From Rhodobacter ferrooxidans (GTDB lineage Bacteria; Pseudomonadota; Alphaproteobacteria; Rhodobacterales; Rhodobacteraceae): a DNA stretch of 45,471 nt. Shown in pieces: positions 24,567-36,248 of the stretch. Each line of letters begins with the position of its first letter. Position 1 is the first letter of the stretch. The notes beneath the pieces were generated by a model, which saw nothing but the letters and a program-made list of their open reading frames with translations, did not search any database and had not been told where the DNA came from. The DNA is taken from NCBI RefSeq assembly GCF_000176015.1, contig NZ_ACYY01000026.1:1-45471 (forward strand). Direction: 5' to 3'. The translations under genes and the position numbers were made by a program.

Positions 24567-25304
24567 TCACAGCATGTCGCCGCCACCGTTCACGTCCAGC
24601 GTGGCACCGGTCACATAGGCGGCCTCAAGACTGGCCAGATACAGCACGGCGGCGGCCACTTCGCGCGGCATCCCCATCCGGCCGGTGGGCACGTCATCGA
24701 GGATGCTCTTGCGCTGCTCGTCGTTCAGCTTTTCGGTCATCGGCGTCTCGACCAGACCCGGTGCCACGCAGTTGACGGTGATTCCCCGGCTGGCCACTTC
24801 CTGCGCCAGACTGCGCGACATGCCCGCAACACCCGCCTTGGCTGCGGCATAATTGGCCTGCCCGGGATTGCCCGCCTGCGCCACCACCGAGGTGATGTTG
24901 ATGATCCGGCCCCAGCGCGCCTTCATCATGCCGCGCAACACCGCCCGCATCAGCCGGAAGGTCGAGGTCAGGTTGACCTCGATCACCGAAGCCCAGTCGG
25001 CATCGCTCATCCGCATCATCAGCCCGTCACGGGTGATGCCGGCGTTGTTCACCAGAATGTCGATCGACCCCATCGCGGCAATCGCCGCCTTGGGCAGCGC
25101 CTCTACCGCCACGGCATCCGACAGATCGCAGGGCAGCACATGCACCCGATCCCCCAGTTCGGCAGCCAGAGCCTGCAGCGGTTCCAGCCGCGTCCCCGAC
25201 AGCGCCACCACGGCCCCGGCCTCGTGCAGCACCCGTGCGATCTCGCTGCCGATCCCGCCCGAAGCTCCGGTGACCAGCGCGCATTTTCCTGTCAGATCGA
25301 ACAT
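24567..25304 (-). CDS. fabG: FabG, 3-oxoacyl-ACP reductase
   Basis: A 245-residue short-chain dehydrogenase that reduces 3-oxoacyl-ACP with NADPH. It has the nucleotide loop TGASGGIGSEIA at residues 12-23, NNAGITRDGLMMRM, the catalytic Ser in INITSVVAQAGN, Tyr and Lys in NYAAAKAG and the C-terminal TGATLDVNGGGDML. ATG 25304 gives the conserved MFDLTGKCALVTG start. Usual gene order fabG-acpP-fabF is kept apart from the inserted arginase-family gene. Confidence 0.96.
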   Translation of the reverse strand: MFDLTGKCALVTGASGGIGSEIARVLHEAGAVVALSGTRLEPLQALAAELGDRVHVLPCDLSDAVAVEALPKAAIAAMGSIDILVNNAGITRDGLMMRMSDADWASVIEVNLTSTFRLMRAVLRGMMKARWGRIINITSVVAQAGNPGQANYAAAKAGVAGMSRSLAQEVASRGITVNCVAPGLVETPMTEKLNDEQRKSILDDVPTGRMGMPREVAAAVLYLASLEAAYVTGATLDVNGGGDML

Positions 25305-25839
25305 GTCCTGCCTCCGCAACCGAATTTCCCGGTTGCTTAACAGCCAAACCGTCACCGCGCCACCCGCCAGACTGCGTGGAAAACGCGCAGTTCCACAGAA
25401 ATCCGCCGGTTCTATCGCCACCCGCGAAAACCCGCGCGCCGTGCGACGCCAGAGGTTGCAATTTCGGCGGAAAATCGCGTGCGCGGCGATGGCCGCAGAA
25501 CGGGCGCAAGTTTCCCCCGATGGCTGCAGAATCGCCCCAGGCTACCGCCCCCACCCCCGAGGTCGGGTGGCCTTGCCCCGCCCCGACCGCACCAACAGGC
25601 GCGGACGATCCGCACCACTGAAAGCCGCACGATGCCCGGCTTTTCCAAAGCCGCCTTTCCGAAACTGGCTTTCCGAGAACTGCCCGCCGGGGCGGGTCGG
25701 CCAGCTTTTCAGGCATCGTGCTGTTCGGTCCTTGTCCCGACCTCTGGCGCCTTGTCGGCGCGCTTGTGATCGTCGCGGCCGGGCTTTATGTCTGGGCCAG
25801 CGAAACCTCGGCGGCGCGCGCTGCCGCTTGAAGGCCCCG
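25305..25839. other. Gap between fabG and the acyltransferase gene
   Basis: 535 bases with no intact gene. The left half is the fabG upstream region, GC-rich with no clear promoter. The right part, 25712-25831, is the end of a transporter gene in decay (separate entry). The stretch 25630-25710 contains short imperfect repeats of CTTTCCRAA. Confidence 0.6.
25712..25831 (+). pseudogene. 3' remnant of an EamA/DMT-family transporter gene
   Basis: The frame that ends at TGA 25829-25831 reads GIVLFGPCPDLW, then GALVIVAAGLYVWASE and an Ala-rich end. Intact DMT (EamA) permeases end with a very similar last membrane helix after a 'FGExPDLW' turn. No upstream membrane segments remain and no start is available, so it is a short relic. 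It ends nine bases before the acyltransferase start, which may once have been downstream of it. Confidence 0.55.
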
Positions 25840-26721
25840 ATGCAACATTCCTCTCCCTTCCGGCTGGACCTCTGGTTGCAGGACCGCGCCTTGCGGGGCC
25901 TGATCCGGCTGTTGCTGTGGCTGCCCTACCGGGTCCGGGTGCCGCTGTGCGGCTGGATGATGGCGCAGCTGATCGCCCCGCTGGCAGGCTATCGGCGGCG
26001 GGTGCGGAAAAATCTGGCGCGGGTCATGCCTGACCTGCCGCCGGACGAGGTGCGCAGGCTGTGCCGCGCCGTGCCCGACAATGTCGGCCGCACCATCATC
26101 GAGCTGTATTCCGGGGCCGAATTCGTCGCCGTGGCCCGCAAGACGCCGCCGCGTGGCCCGGGTCTGGCGGCATTGGACGCGGCACACCGCGCCAACCGCC
26201 CGGTCATTCTGGTCACCGGGCATTTCGGCAATTACGACGCCAGCCGGGCGGCGCTGCTCGGGCGCGGCTTTCGGGTGGGTGGCCTGTATCGGCCGATGAA
26301 GAACCACTGGTTCAACGATCATTACGTGGCGGCGATTTCCCGGATCGGCACACCGCTGTTTGCGCGCGGCAAGCGTGGACTGGCCGGAATGGTGCGGTTC
26401 TTGCGGGGCGGCGGCATGTTGGGCATGGTGATCGACCAGCACATGCGCCGCGGCACCCGGCTGCGGTTTTTCGGCCATGACGCGCTCACAGCGCTTTCCG
26501 CCGCCGAACTGGCGCTGAAATACGATGCCCTGCTGGTGCCAACCTATGCGATCCGCCAGCCGGACGGGCTGTCCTTCGACATCGTGGTCGAGGCGCCGAT
26601 CCCGCAGGACACCCCCGAGGCGATGACCCAGGCGCTGAATGACTCGCTGGAGGTGCTGGTGCGCGACCACATGGACCAGTGGTTCTGGATTCACCGCCGC
26701 TGGAAGGCACCGCCGCTGTGA
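25840..26721 (+). CDS. Lipid A biosynthesis acyltransferase family protein (LpxL/HtrB-like)
   Basis: A 293-residue LPLAT-superfamily enzyme, expected at the inner face of the cytoplasmic membrane, transferring a secondary acyl chain to a lipid A precursor. The core motif TGHFGNYD corresponds to the HX4D catalytic site (His near residue 127). GGLYRPMKNHWFND, GGMLGMVIDQHMRRG and LRFFGHDALTALSAAELALKYDA follow the family order, and it ends with WFWIHRRWK, the typical C-terminal motif. ATG 25840 was chosen because it precedes the amphipathic start; the frame is open much further upstream without resemblance. Exact position on lipid A not determined. Confidence 0.88.
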   Translation: MQHSSPFRLDLWLQDRALRGLIRLLLWLPYRVRVPLCGWMMAQLIAPLAGYRRRVRKNLARVMPDLPPDEVRRLCRAVPDNVGRTIIELYSGAEFVAVARKTPPRGPGLAALDAAHRANRPVILVTGHFGNYDASRAALLGRGFRVGGLYRPMKNHWFNDHYVAAISRIGTPLFARGKRGLAGMVRFLRGGGMLGMVIDQHMRRGTRLRFFGHDALTALSAAELALKYDALLVPTYAIRQPDGLSFDIVVEAPIPQDTPEAMTQALNDSLEVLVRDHMDQWFWIHRRWKAPPL

Positions 26722-26727
26722 CTTTGT

Positions 26728-26763
26728 GCCTTCGGCGAGGATATTTGCACAAAGGTGAAAGGG
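26728..26763 (+). repeat. Dispersed repeat copy after the acyltransferase gene
   Basis: GCCTTCGGCGAGGATATTTG followed by CACAAAGGTGAAAGGG, six bases after the stop. It matches the copies near 23031 and 41446 in the GGATATTT...CAAAGGTGAA core. Confidence 0.7.
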
Positions 26764-26785
26764 CTTGGCGGTTAAGGTCTGCCGT

Positions 26786-27496
26786 TCAGTCCAGCCGTGC
26801 CGCGGCAAGGATGTCTGCGGGGCCGTCCTGTTGCAGGATCACCACCACCGGGTCATCGCCCGCGGCTTCGGTCTGCAGCGACAGCGGCTCAGTGCCCGAC
26901 CATTCGCCCACCACCTGCCAGGAGGTGACGATATTGCTGTAGGTCAGGGTCTGGCCCTCGTTCTCGCCATGGCCGATGGTCACCGACTGTTCCGGGCGAT
27001 AGCGCACCAGTTGCACCCGCACTTCATCGTGCAAGGGCGGGTTGGCGGTGGCTGTGATCAGCACCTGCGTGCCATTGCGGCTGAGGCTCATCCGCACCTG
27101 ATGCGCCTTTGCCAGATGGCTGCGGATCAGGTCTTCGACCAGTTCGGGCTGGTGGCCCTCGACCCGGTCCTGCCCTTCGACGATCATCTGCGGCGTATAG
27201 ATGGTGCGGCTGCCCGCAGCATGGGCATAGGCCTTCTGCCGTTCGGTAAAGCGCGGGTCGGCAAAACTGTCGGCCCAGCCGATGTAATCCCAATAGTCCA
27301 CATGCAGCGCCAGCGCGATCACCGCCGGGTCGCGCGCCAGATGCTGCAGAAAGGCGTCGGCGGGCGGGCAGGACGAACAGCCCTGCGAGGTGAACAGTTC
27401 GACCACCACCACGGGTTCCGAGGCTACGGTCTGCGCATGGCCTGCTCCGGCACAGGCGAACCACAGGCCACACATGGCGCTGACAAACTGACGCAT
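26786..27496 (-). CDS. DUF1223 family secreted thioredoxin-like protein
   Basis: A 236-residue protein with a signal peptide (SAMCGLWFACAGAGHAQ) and the DUF1223 signature VVVELFTSQGCSSCPPADAFL, which places a C-S-S-C motif at about residues 40-43 in a thioredoxin-like fold. Further conserved pieces are LALHVDYWDYIGWADSFADP, RQKAYAHAAG and YTPQMIVEGQDRVEGH. The family is periplasmic and of unknown function, possibly a redox protein. It is divergent from acnA across a 243-bp region. Confidence 0.88.
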   Translation of the reverse strand: MRQFVSAMCGLWFACAGAGHAQTVASEPVVVVELFTSQGCSSCPPADAFLQHLARDPAVIALALHVDYWDYIGWADSFADPRFTERQKAYAHAAGSRTIYTPQMIVEGQDRVEGHQPELVEDLIRSHLAKAHQVRMSLSRNGTQVLITATANPPLHDEVRVQLVRYRPEQSVTIGHGENEGQTLTYSNIVTSWQVVGEWSGTEPLSLQTEAAGDDPVVVILQQDGPADILAAARLD

Positions 27497-27645
27497 CCTG
27501 ATTTCCCGATCCCCATCTGGTTCTTTGCTTGTAGTCAAAGCCCCCCGCCTCTGCCAATCAAGGTTTTGCGAGGCGGCGTGCTTTTGCGGCATTTCCGGCC
27601 CGCACCACAAGATGCCGCAGGGCGGAATCAGGGGCTGGATTTTCG

Positions 27646-27666
27646 GCATACTATTGCATACAATGC
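27646..27666 (+). promoter_or_regulatory. Candidate regulatory site upstream of acnA
   Basis: Two direct copies of GCATACWATK spaced ten bases apart (27646 and 27656), ended by GCAT/ATGC inverted ends, in an AT-richer patch 75 bases before acnA. It could be a -10 region or a regulator site shared with the divergent DUF1223 gene. Judged by pattern only. Confidence 0.3.
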
Positions 27667-27739
27667 CTGCGATTCCCTTGCGTCCCGTGCCATCCTGCGG
27701 CATGACGCTGCCATTCACCCTGCCGCCCAGGAGGCCCGC

Positions 27740-30424
<2,685 letters not shown>

Positions 30425-30890
30425 GCTTAGGCGCACCACCTAAGGGCGGCAATTTCCCCTCGCCGGGAAAATTGCCGCCCCGCCAAAGCCGCGGCACCCG
30501 CTCCAGATGGCAAGACCCGGCTGAACTGCGCCCCAAATCTTCGCGCCATCGGCGGTATTCTGCAGTGCGGCGCGGAATTCCGCCCATTGTGTGCCGATTT
30601 GGGGCCGGCCATCAGGAAACTGTGAACTGCGACGTCTTGACCTTTTCGGGCGAATAATGGAATTCGATTTGAAAACCGCAGCTTGGAGTGGTGAATTTTT
30701 ATGCGAACCTTGTTTCGCGGCCAATGCGACGTCGAAAGACTTGAACGGATTGCGGCAGGCGGTGTAACGCTGCGGGCAGCTATGCTGCGGCTGCATATCA
30801 GCCATGTTTCTTTCTCGTGGCCTCGCGGGCCGCGAACCACGGTAAACCCTGCCGCTCGTGCTGCGTAACAAAATGGAGTCGAAGGTCATC
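30425..30890. other. Gap between acnA and opgG
   Basis: 466 bases. The left end holds the acnA hairpins. From about 30610 to 30720 base composition is AT-richer, as expected for the opgG promoter, but no -35/-10 pair stands out. No open frame in it resembles a protein. Confidence 0.6.
30444..30480 (+). terminator. Long hairpin after acnA
   Basis: GGGCGGCAATTT (from 30444) pairs with AAATTGCCGCCC (to 30480), extended by CCC/GGG with a one-base bulge. A smaller stem CTTAGG/CCTAAG (30426-30444) sits just before it. There is no long T-run after it. Confidence 0.6.
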
Positions 30891-32516
30891 ATGGCGTCTG
30901 TTCGGGCCGGTTCGGTCCATACCTCCCGCCGGTTTGTGCTTGGTGGATTTGCGGCGCTGACGGCATCGACTGCCCTGACCGGTCGGCTGTGGGCGCAAGA
31001 GGCCGCGACGCCGCCCGTGACGCCCGAAGCTGCCGCAGCACCGGCGGTGGACCCCGGCACGCCCTTCACCTTCGATCTGCTGACCGAAGAGATGAAGGCC
31101 CTCGCCTTGCAGCCCGACACGCCCGCCGCCAAGGCCGGCAGCTTTCTGGAGCAGTTGACCTACGACGACTACAAGAAGATCAAGTTCCGAGACGAGGCCG
31201 CGCGCTGGATTGCCGACGACTCGGCGTTCCGCATCTATCCGTTCCACATGGGCTGGCTGTTCGAAGTGCCGGTGCACATCTACGAGGTCGAGGCCAATGC
31301 CGCCCGACCGATGGAATTCTCGACCGACGATTTCGAATATATCGGCGATCTGGCCGCCCGGGTGCCACAGCACGGCAAATTGCCCGGCGTGGCGGGGTTC
31401 CGGCTGAACGCACCGCTGAACCGCGCCGATCTGTTTGATGAAGTGGTGGCCTTTCTGGGAGCTTCGTATTTCCGCGCTCTGGGTCGGGGCAACACCTTCG
31501 GTCTGTCGGCCCGCGGCCTTGCGATCAACACCGCCCTGCCACGGGGCGAGGAATTCCCGCGCTTCTCGCGGTTCTATCTGGAAAGGCCGGTGCCGTTTGC
31601 CCGCGAAGTCACGGTCTATGCCGCGCTGGAAAGTGCCTCCTGCACCGGCGCCTATCGCTTCGTGGTGCGGCCCGGTGCCGAGACCACCATCGAAGTCACC
31701 GCCCGGCTGTTCTTCCGCAACGCGGTCGATGAAATCGGCGTGGCGCCGCTGACCTCGATGTTCCTGTTTTCCGAAAAGAACCGCGCCTCGTTCGACGATT
31801 ACCGCCCCAATGTGCACGACAGCGAGGGCCTGCGGATCGAGCGGCGCGATGGCGACGTGATCTGGCGGCCCTTGAACAACCCGATCCGGCTGACCGGCTC
31901 GTATTTCGTCGAGGAAAACCCGCGCTCCTTCGGGCTGATGCAGCGCGACCGCGATTTCGAGGCCTATCAGGACGCCTCGGCGCATTACGAAAAGCGGCCC
32001 TCGCTGGTGATCGAACCGCTGGCCGACTGGGGCAAGGGGTCGGTGCGGCTGGTGGAAATTCCCACCGATCTGGAAGGCAACGACAATATCGTGGCGTTCT
32101 GGGTGCCTGGCACCAAGGTGCAGCCGGGCGAGATGCGCGAATTTGCCTACCGGATGCGCTGGGGCATGATGGAACCGGAATGGAACGACGATCTGGCCTT
32201 TGTCCACGAGACGCGGGCCGGGATCGGCGGCGTGTCGGGGGTGGAAAACACCGACGGCAGCCGCAAGTTCGTGGTGGATTTCGGCGGCGGCCTGCTGGCC
32301 ACCCTGCCCGATGATGCCGAGGTCGAGGCCGTGGTCAACATCTCGGGCGGCGAGGTGCTGGCGCAGACTCTGTCGAAAATCCCCGGCCAGCCGATCTGGC
32401 GGCTGGTGATCGACCTGAAGGGCGTCAAGGAATCGGTCGTCGAAATGGGCGCCCATATCAGCGGCTATGGCCGCAAACTGACCGAGAAATGGCTTTATCA
32501 ATGGATCGTGGCATGA
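30891..32516 (+). CDS. opgG: OpgG/MdoG, periplasmic glucan biosynthesis protein
   Basis: A 541-residue periplasmic protein needed to make the backbone of osmoregulated periplasmic glucans. The N-terminus has a twin-arginine signal (RRFVLGGFAALTAS), so it is likely exported folded. MdoG-family landmarks are FTFDLLTEEMKALA, LTYDDYKKIKFR, FRIYPFHMGWLFEVPVHIYE, RGNTFGLSARGLAINTA, FPRFSRFYLERP, NPIRLTGSYFVEENPRSFGL and EPEWNDDLAFV. ATG 30891 has GAAGG five bases upstream; upstream in-frame ATGs (30858, 30873) would place extra residues before the signal. First gene of opgGIHC. The stop overlaps the opgI start. Confidence 0.95.
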   Translation: MASVRAGSVHTSRRFVLGGFAALTASTALTGRLWAQEAATPPVTPEAAAAPAVDPGTPFTFDLLTEEMKALALQPDTPAAKAGSFLEQLTYDDYKKIKFRDEAARWIADDSAFRIYPFHMGWLFEVPVHIYEVEANAARPMEFSTDDFEYIGDLAARVPQHGKLPGVAGFRLNAPLNRADLFDEVVAFLGASYFRALGRGNTFGLSARGLAINTALPRGEEFPRFSRFYLERPVPFAREVTVYAALESASCTGAYRFVVRPGAETTIEVTARLFFRNAVDEIGVAPLTSMFLFSEKNRASFDDYRPNVHDSEGLRIERRDGDVIWRPLNNPIRLTGSYFVEENPRSFGLMQRDRDFEAYQDASAHYEKRPSLVIEPLADWGKGSVRLVEIPTDLEGNDNIVAFWVPGTKVQPGEMREFAYRMRWGMMEPEWNDDLAFVHETRAGIGGVSGVENTDGSRKFVVDFGGGLLATLPDDAEVEAVVNISGGEVLAQTLSKIPGQPIWRLVIDLKGVKESVVEMGAHISGYGRKLTEKWLYQWIVA

Positions 32517-32686
32517 GGAACGCGGATATGCGCGACGACAGCAGCTTTTGCGACGATGATCTGGTGATCGCGCCGCCGCTGGCACCGCTGGCGATGCCCA
32601 AGCAGGTGCTGGAATACGGTCATGGCGGCCTGCTGGTCGGGCTGGTGGCGCGGCTTGTGCAGCGGTCTGCGCGCTCCGAAGGCTGA
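32513..32686 (+). CDS. opgI: OpgI-like small protein
   Basis: A 57-residue protein whose ATG overlaps the opgG stop (ATGA). It begins with an acidic stretch (MRDDSSFCDDDLVIAPP), then a Pro-rich turn, PKQVLEYGHGG and a short hydrophobic helix (LLVGLVARLVQ) with a basic end. In Rhodobacter sphaeroides a small gene, opgI, lies between opgG and opgH in the same operon; position, size and coupling match, so the symbol is assigned by context. Its function is not known. A second ATG at 32528 is possible. Five bases separate it from opgH. Confidence 0.7.
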   Translation: MRNADMRDDSSFCDDDLVIAPPLAPLAMPKQVLEYGHGGLLVGLVARLVQRSARSEG

Positions 32687-32691
32687 GATAG

Positions 32692-34491
32692 ATGAACATG
32701 GCGCCAGCCAACAGTGCTGGGGGCGGGATGGAAACATCCCTCTCCCGCTTTCTGGCATTGGCGGCCAGCATCATCGCGGCGATCACCGCCGGGCTGGTGT
32801 TCTACAGCTATGGCACCGCCGACGGGCCGGACCGGATGGATGTGGTCCGCGCGGCGCTGATCACCATCACCACCTGGTGGCTGGCCTGGGGCGCGGCGCA
32901 GGGCTTGCTGGGCCTGACCTCGCGTGCCAAGCCGCCGGTGCAGCGGCTGGCGGGGCCGATCCTTGGCCGCACCGTCATCATCGTGCCGGTCTATAACGAA
33001 GACCCGCAGATCACCTTCGCCCGCATCGCCGCGATGAACGCCTCGCTGGTCGCCACCGGCGAGACTGCGGTTTTCCATTTCGCCGTGCTGTCGGACACCC
33101 GCTCCGACCTGATCGCCCGGGCCGAGCGCCAATGGTTCGCCCGTCTGGTGCGCGAGACCGGCGCCGAGGGGCGGCTGTTCTACCGTCGCCGGGCGCTGAA
33201 CACCGGCAAGAAGGCCGGCAATGTCGAGGATTTCATTACCAATTCCGGCGCAGCCTATGACTACGCGCTGATCCTGGATGCTGACAGCCTGATGGAAGGC
33301 GCCACCATCGTCGAGATGGTGCGGCGGATGGAGGCGGCACCCGATCTGGGCCTGCTGCAAAGCCTGCCCAAGATCGTGCGCGCCACCTCGCGCTTTGGCC
33401 GGGCGATGCAATTTTCCGCGGCGTTCTATTCGCCGGTGTTCGCGCGGGGCCTTGCGATCATGCAGGGCAAGACCGGGCCGTTCTGGGGCCATAACGCGCT
33501 GGTGCGGGTGCGGGCTTTTGCCGAAAGCTGCGGTCTGCCGGTTCTGGCAGGCTCGCCGCCGTTCGGGGGGCATATCCTGAGCCATGACTATGTCGAGGCC
33601 GCCCTGCTGGCCCGTGCCGGCTGGGTTGTGCGGCTGGATGACGATCTGGAAGGCTCGTATGAGGAAGGCCCGGAAAACATCGTCGATCACGCCAAGCGCG
33701 ACCGCCGCTGGTGCCAGGGCAACCTGCAACACAGCCGTCTGGTGCTGGCCCCCGGTCTGCGCCCCTGGAGCCGGTTCGTCTTTGTGCAGGGCATCTTTGC
33801 CTATATTGCGCCGGTGTTCTGGATGGCCTTCATCATCGCCTCGATCATGGCGCCGCATTTCGCGCCGGGGCCGGATTACTTCCCCGATCCCGACTGGCCG
33901 TTCCCGGTGTTTCCGCCCGATGCCTCGTTCAAGGCGATCGGCATCGCGGTGGGGGTGTTCGGGCTGCTGATCCTGCCCAAGCTGTTGATCGTGGTCGATG
34001 CCGCGGCCTCGGGGCGCGCCGCCGGGTTCGGGCGCAGCCTGCGGGCAGGGCTTTCGACGCTGGCGGAACTGTTGCTGTCGTCGCTGACAGCACCAGTGTT
34101 CCTGATGTATCAAAGCCGCTCGGTGGCGCAGGTGGTGCTGCGGCGCGATGGCGGCTGGCCCACCAACAACCGCGGCGACGGCACGTTGACGCTGGGCGAT
34201 GCCTGGGCGGCAAGCTGGTGGATCAGCCTGACCGGGGTGCTGGCGCTGGCGGTGACCTGGTATTCGGCGCCGGGGCTTTTGTTCTGGATGCTGCCGGTGG
34301 CGCTGCCGATGATCGCGGCGCCCTGGATCATCGCCTGGTCGTCGCGTGCGCAAAAGTCGGGGGGGCTGTTCGAAACCCCCTCAGATGCTAACATGCCGCC
34401 GGTGCTGCACCTGCATGACACCTGGCTTGCCCGCTGGTCCGCGCCTGCGGCCGAGGTCCCCGCGACGGAGAACACCCGCCTGAATGCTTGA
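32692..34491 (+). CDS. opgH: OpgH/MdoH, glucan glucosyltransferase
   Basis: A 599-residue inner-membrane GT2-family enzyme that polymerises glucose from UDP-glucose into the glucan backbone and passes it to the periplasm. Two membrane segments precede the catalytic domain (residues about 20-75). The GT2 acidic motifs are VPVYNEDP, VLSDTRSD, LILDADSLMEG and the acceptor-side RRWCQGNLQHS. After about residue 360 several membrane helices follow. It is shorter than the E. coli protein (about 850), as is usual for alphaproteobacteria, mainly at both ends. An alternative start is ATG 32698. It overlaps opgC by eight bases. Confidence 0.94.
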   Translation: MNMAPANSAGGGMETSLSRFLALAASIIAAITAGLVFYSYGTADGPDRMDVVRAALITITTWWLAWGAAQGLLGLTSRAKPPVQRLAGPILGRTVIIVPVYNEDPQITFARIAAMNASLVATGETAVFHFAVLSDTRSDLIARAERQWFARLVRETGAEGRLFYRRRALNTGKKAGNVEDFITNSGAAYDYALILDADSLMEGATIVEMVRRMEAAPDLGLLQSLPKIVRATSRFGRAMQFSAAFYSPVFARGLAIMQGKTGPFWGHNALVRVRAFAESCGLPVLAGSPPFGGHILSHDYVEAALLARAGWVVRLDDDLEGSYEEGPENIVDHAKRDRRWCQGNLQHSRLVLAPGLRPWSRFVFVQGIFAYIAPVFWMAFIIASIMAPHFAPGPDYFPDPDWPFPVFPPDASFKAIGIAVGVFGLLILPKLLIVVDAAASGRAAGFGRSLRAGLSTLAELLLSSLTAPVFLMYQSRSVAQVVLRRDGGWPTNNRGDGTLTLGDAWAASWWISLTGVLALAVTWYSAPGLLFWMLPVALPMIAAPWIIAWSSRAQKSGGLFETPSDANMPPVLHLHDTWLARWSAPAAEVPATENTRLNA

Positions 34492-35617
34492 TACCTATCC
34501 CGCCGCCAAAGGGCCGTCCGCGCGCGACCTGCGGCTTGACGTGTTCCGCGGCCTGTGCCTCGTGATGATCTTCATGAACCATATTCCGGGCACGGTTTAT
34601 GAGAACCTGACCTCGCGCAATTTCGGGTTTTCCGATGCCGCCGAGGGCTTTGTGCTGATGTCGGGTGTGGCAGCGGGGCTGGCCTATTCGGCGGCGTTCC
34701 GCGCCGGGTTCACCTGGCAGGCGGTGGGGCGGGTGTGGCGGCGGGCCTGGACGCTTTACATGGTGCATGCGGTGACGATGGCGGCGGGGCTGGGCATCCT
34801 GTCCTATGGCGCGCTGAACCTTGGCACCGAGCTGGGGCTGAACGGCACCAACTTCGGCACGCTGCTGAAATACCCGCTGGCCACCCATGTCGGCATCCCG
34901 CTGCTGAGCTATCAGATCGGCTATGTGAACATCCTGCCGCTGTATATGGTGATGCTGCTGGCCGCCCCGGTGATGCTGTGGCTGGCGCTGCGGCGGCCCT
35001 TGCTGCTGTGGGCGCTGTCGGGGGCCGTCTGGGTCGTGGCGGGGGTATGGTATTGGGATCTGCCGAACTATCCCAACGCCGGCGGCTGGTTCTTCAACCC
35101 GATCTCGTGGCAGGTGATCTTCTGCACCGGCCTGCTGATCGGCGTTCTGCTGAAAAGCGGCAAACGGCTGGTGCCGGTGCTGCCGTGGTTGCAGGTGCTG
35201 ACGGGGCTGTTCTTGCTGCTGGCGGCGGTGGCCACGCAAATCCCGGCTGTGGCCGGCAAGGTCGGCTATGCGCTGTGGCAGGTGCAGGATCTTGGCGTGC
35301 CGACGCTGTTCACCAAATTCGACAAGACCTATGTCAGCGGCCCGCGGCTGCTGCATATTCTGGCGCTGGCCTATTTCCTGTCGTCCTTCGGCTTTGTCAA
35401 AACCCTGTCGGCATCGCCGGTGATGCAACCGCTGGCGCTGCTGGGCCGCAATGCGCTGCCGGTGTTTGCGTTGGGCTCGATGCTGGCGCTGGCGGGGCAA
35501 GTCACCAAGGCCGCCCTGCCCGGCAGCCTTGCTCTGGACAGCGCGCTGATCCTTGGTGGCCTGGCGCTGCAACTGGCCTTTGCCTGGGGGCTGGAAAAGG
35601 GCAAATTGCGGCACTGA
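34484..35617 (+). CDS. opgC: OpgC, glucan succinyltransferase
   Basis: A 377-residue polytopic inner-membrane protein of the OpgC family, with about ten hydrophobic segments. It begins with RDLRLDVFRGLCLVMIFMNH, the family hallmark including the conserved Asp-Arg and His, followed by GFSDAAEGFVLMSGVAAG. In Rhodobacter sphaeroides OpgC adds succinyl groups to the periplasmic glucan. It is the last gene of the operon and overlaps opgH. No clear terminator directly follows. Confidence 0.92.
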   Translation: MLDTYPAAKGPSARDLRLDVFRGLCLVMIFMNHIPGTVYENLTSRNFGFSDAAEGFVLMSGVAAGLAYSAAFRAGFTWQAVGRVWRRAWTLYMVHAVTMAAGLGILSYGALNLGTELGLNGTNFGTLLKYPLATHVGIPLLSYQIGYVNILPLYMVMLLAAPVMLWLALRRPLLLWALSGAVWVVAGVWYWDLPNYPNAGGWFFNPISWQVIFCTGLLIGVLLKSGKRLVPVLPWLQVLTGLFLLLAAVATQIPAVAGKVGYALWQVQDLGVPTLFTKFDKTYVSGPRLLHILALAYFLSSFGFVKTLSASPVMQPLALLGRNALPVFALGSMLALAGQVTKAALPGSLALDSALILGGLALQLAFAWGLEKGKLRH

Positions 35618-36248
35618 GTCGCGCTGCAGCCGGATCAGCGGCGCGGGAAAACCACGCGGATCATTTGTTTTCCCGATCGGACCATTCCGCGGCCAGACCG
35701 GGTGACGGGTGCCGGACAACCGGCAACTCCCGTTCGTTTCGCCCCCGCCTCGCAGAAAAGCGTCTGCCCGCGCATGCCAGGCCGTCCCGCCGATGAACCA
35801 ACACGCTCTGCCCTTGCGAAAGCATCGGAGGCGCGCAAGTGCGCGTGGCTGGGCACTTGCATCCGCCCAGCTATTGTTCCCAACGGGAAACTGCCCGAGC
35901 GAATACATGTATTTTAAAATGCGGATTTTATGAGATCCATCTGCCAGCCTCAACAAACCTGTGCAGCGCCTTGGGCAAAGACCGCCGCGGCATATTGCGG
36001 GCGGGAATCCGCCTTGACTTTTATTGCCTTGTCCGTGATAGCTTCAAGTGGTTCTATCGACTGACTCTGATGACGTCGTGGCATATGCGCAGTCTGTGCC
36101 ATGGATTTTTGCCTCCCGGTGTTCGAGTTCGATAATGATCTGGCGGATCAAGAATTGCGGTTTTGGTTCTCACAGTTGTGATCAGAAAAGCGATTTATCT
36201 CATAATGCACGGCCCAGTTGTGTAAGCAGAATTGATTTCATTCTCAGG
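35618..36248. other. AT-richer gap after opgC
   Basis: 631 bases without a supported gene. From about 35880 the composition turns AT-richer than its surroundings, with a palindromic ATTTTAAAAT near 35910. A candidate sigma-70 promoter is listed separately. No mobile-element ends, tRNA or integrase was recognised. Confidence 0.6.
36014..36041 (+). promoter_or_regulatory. Candidate promoter for the orphan secreted protein
   Basis: TTGACT (36014-36019), 16 bases, TGATAG (36036-36041). Good -35, fair -10, in an AT-rich context about 205 bases before the start at 36249. Confidence 0.35.

Noticed and set aside
25376-25769. Short plus-strand frames in the fabG upstream gap
   Set aside because: No ribosome site, no protein-like pattern; the only coding trace is the transporter relic in another frame.
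26765-27739. Long N-terminal extension of aconitase
   Set aside because: The extension is antisense to the DUF1223 gene; ATG 27740 has a good ribosome site and the normal AcnA start.
30798-34353. Minus-strand frames opposite opgG and opgH
   Set aside because: They are His/Gln/Arg-rich shadow frames without recognisable domains.
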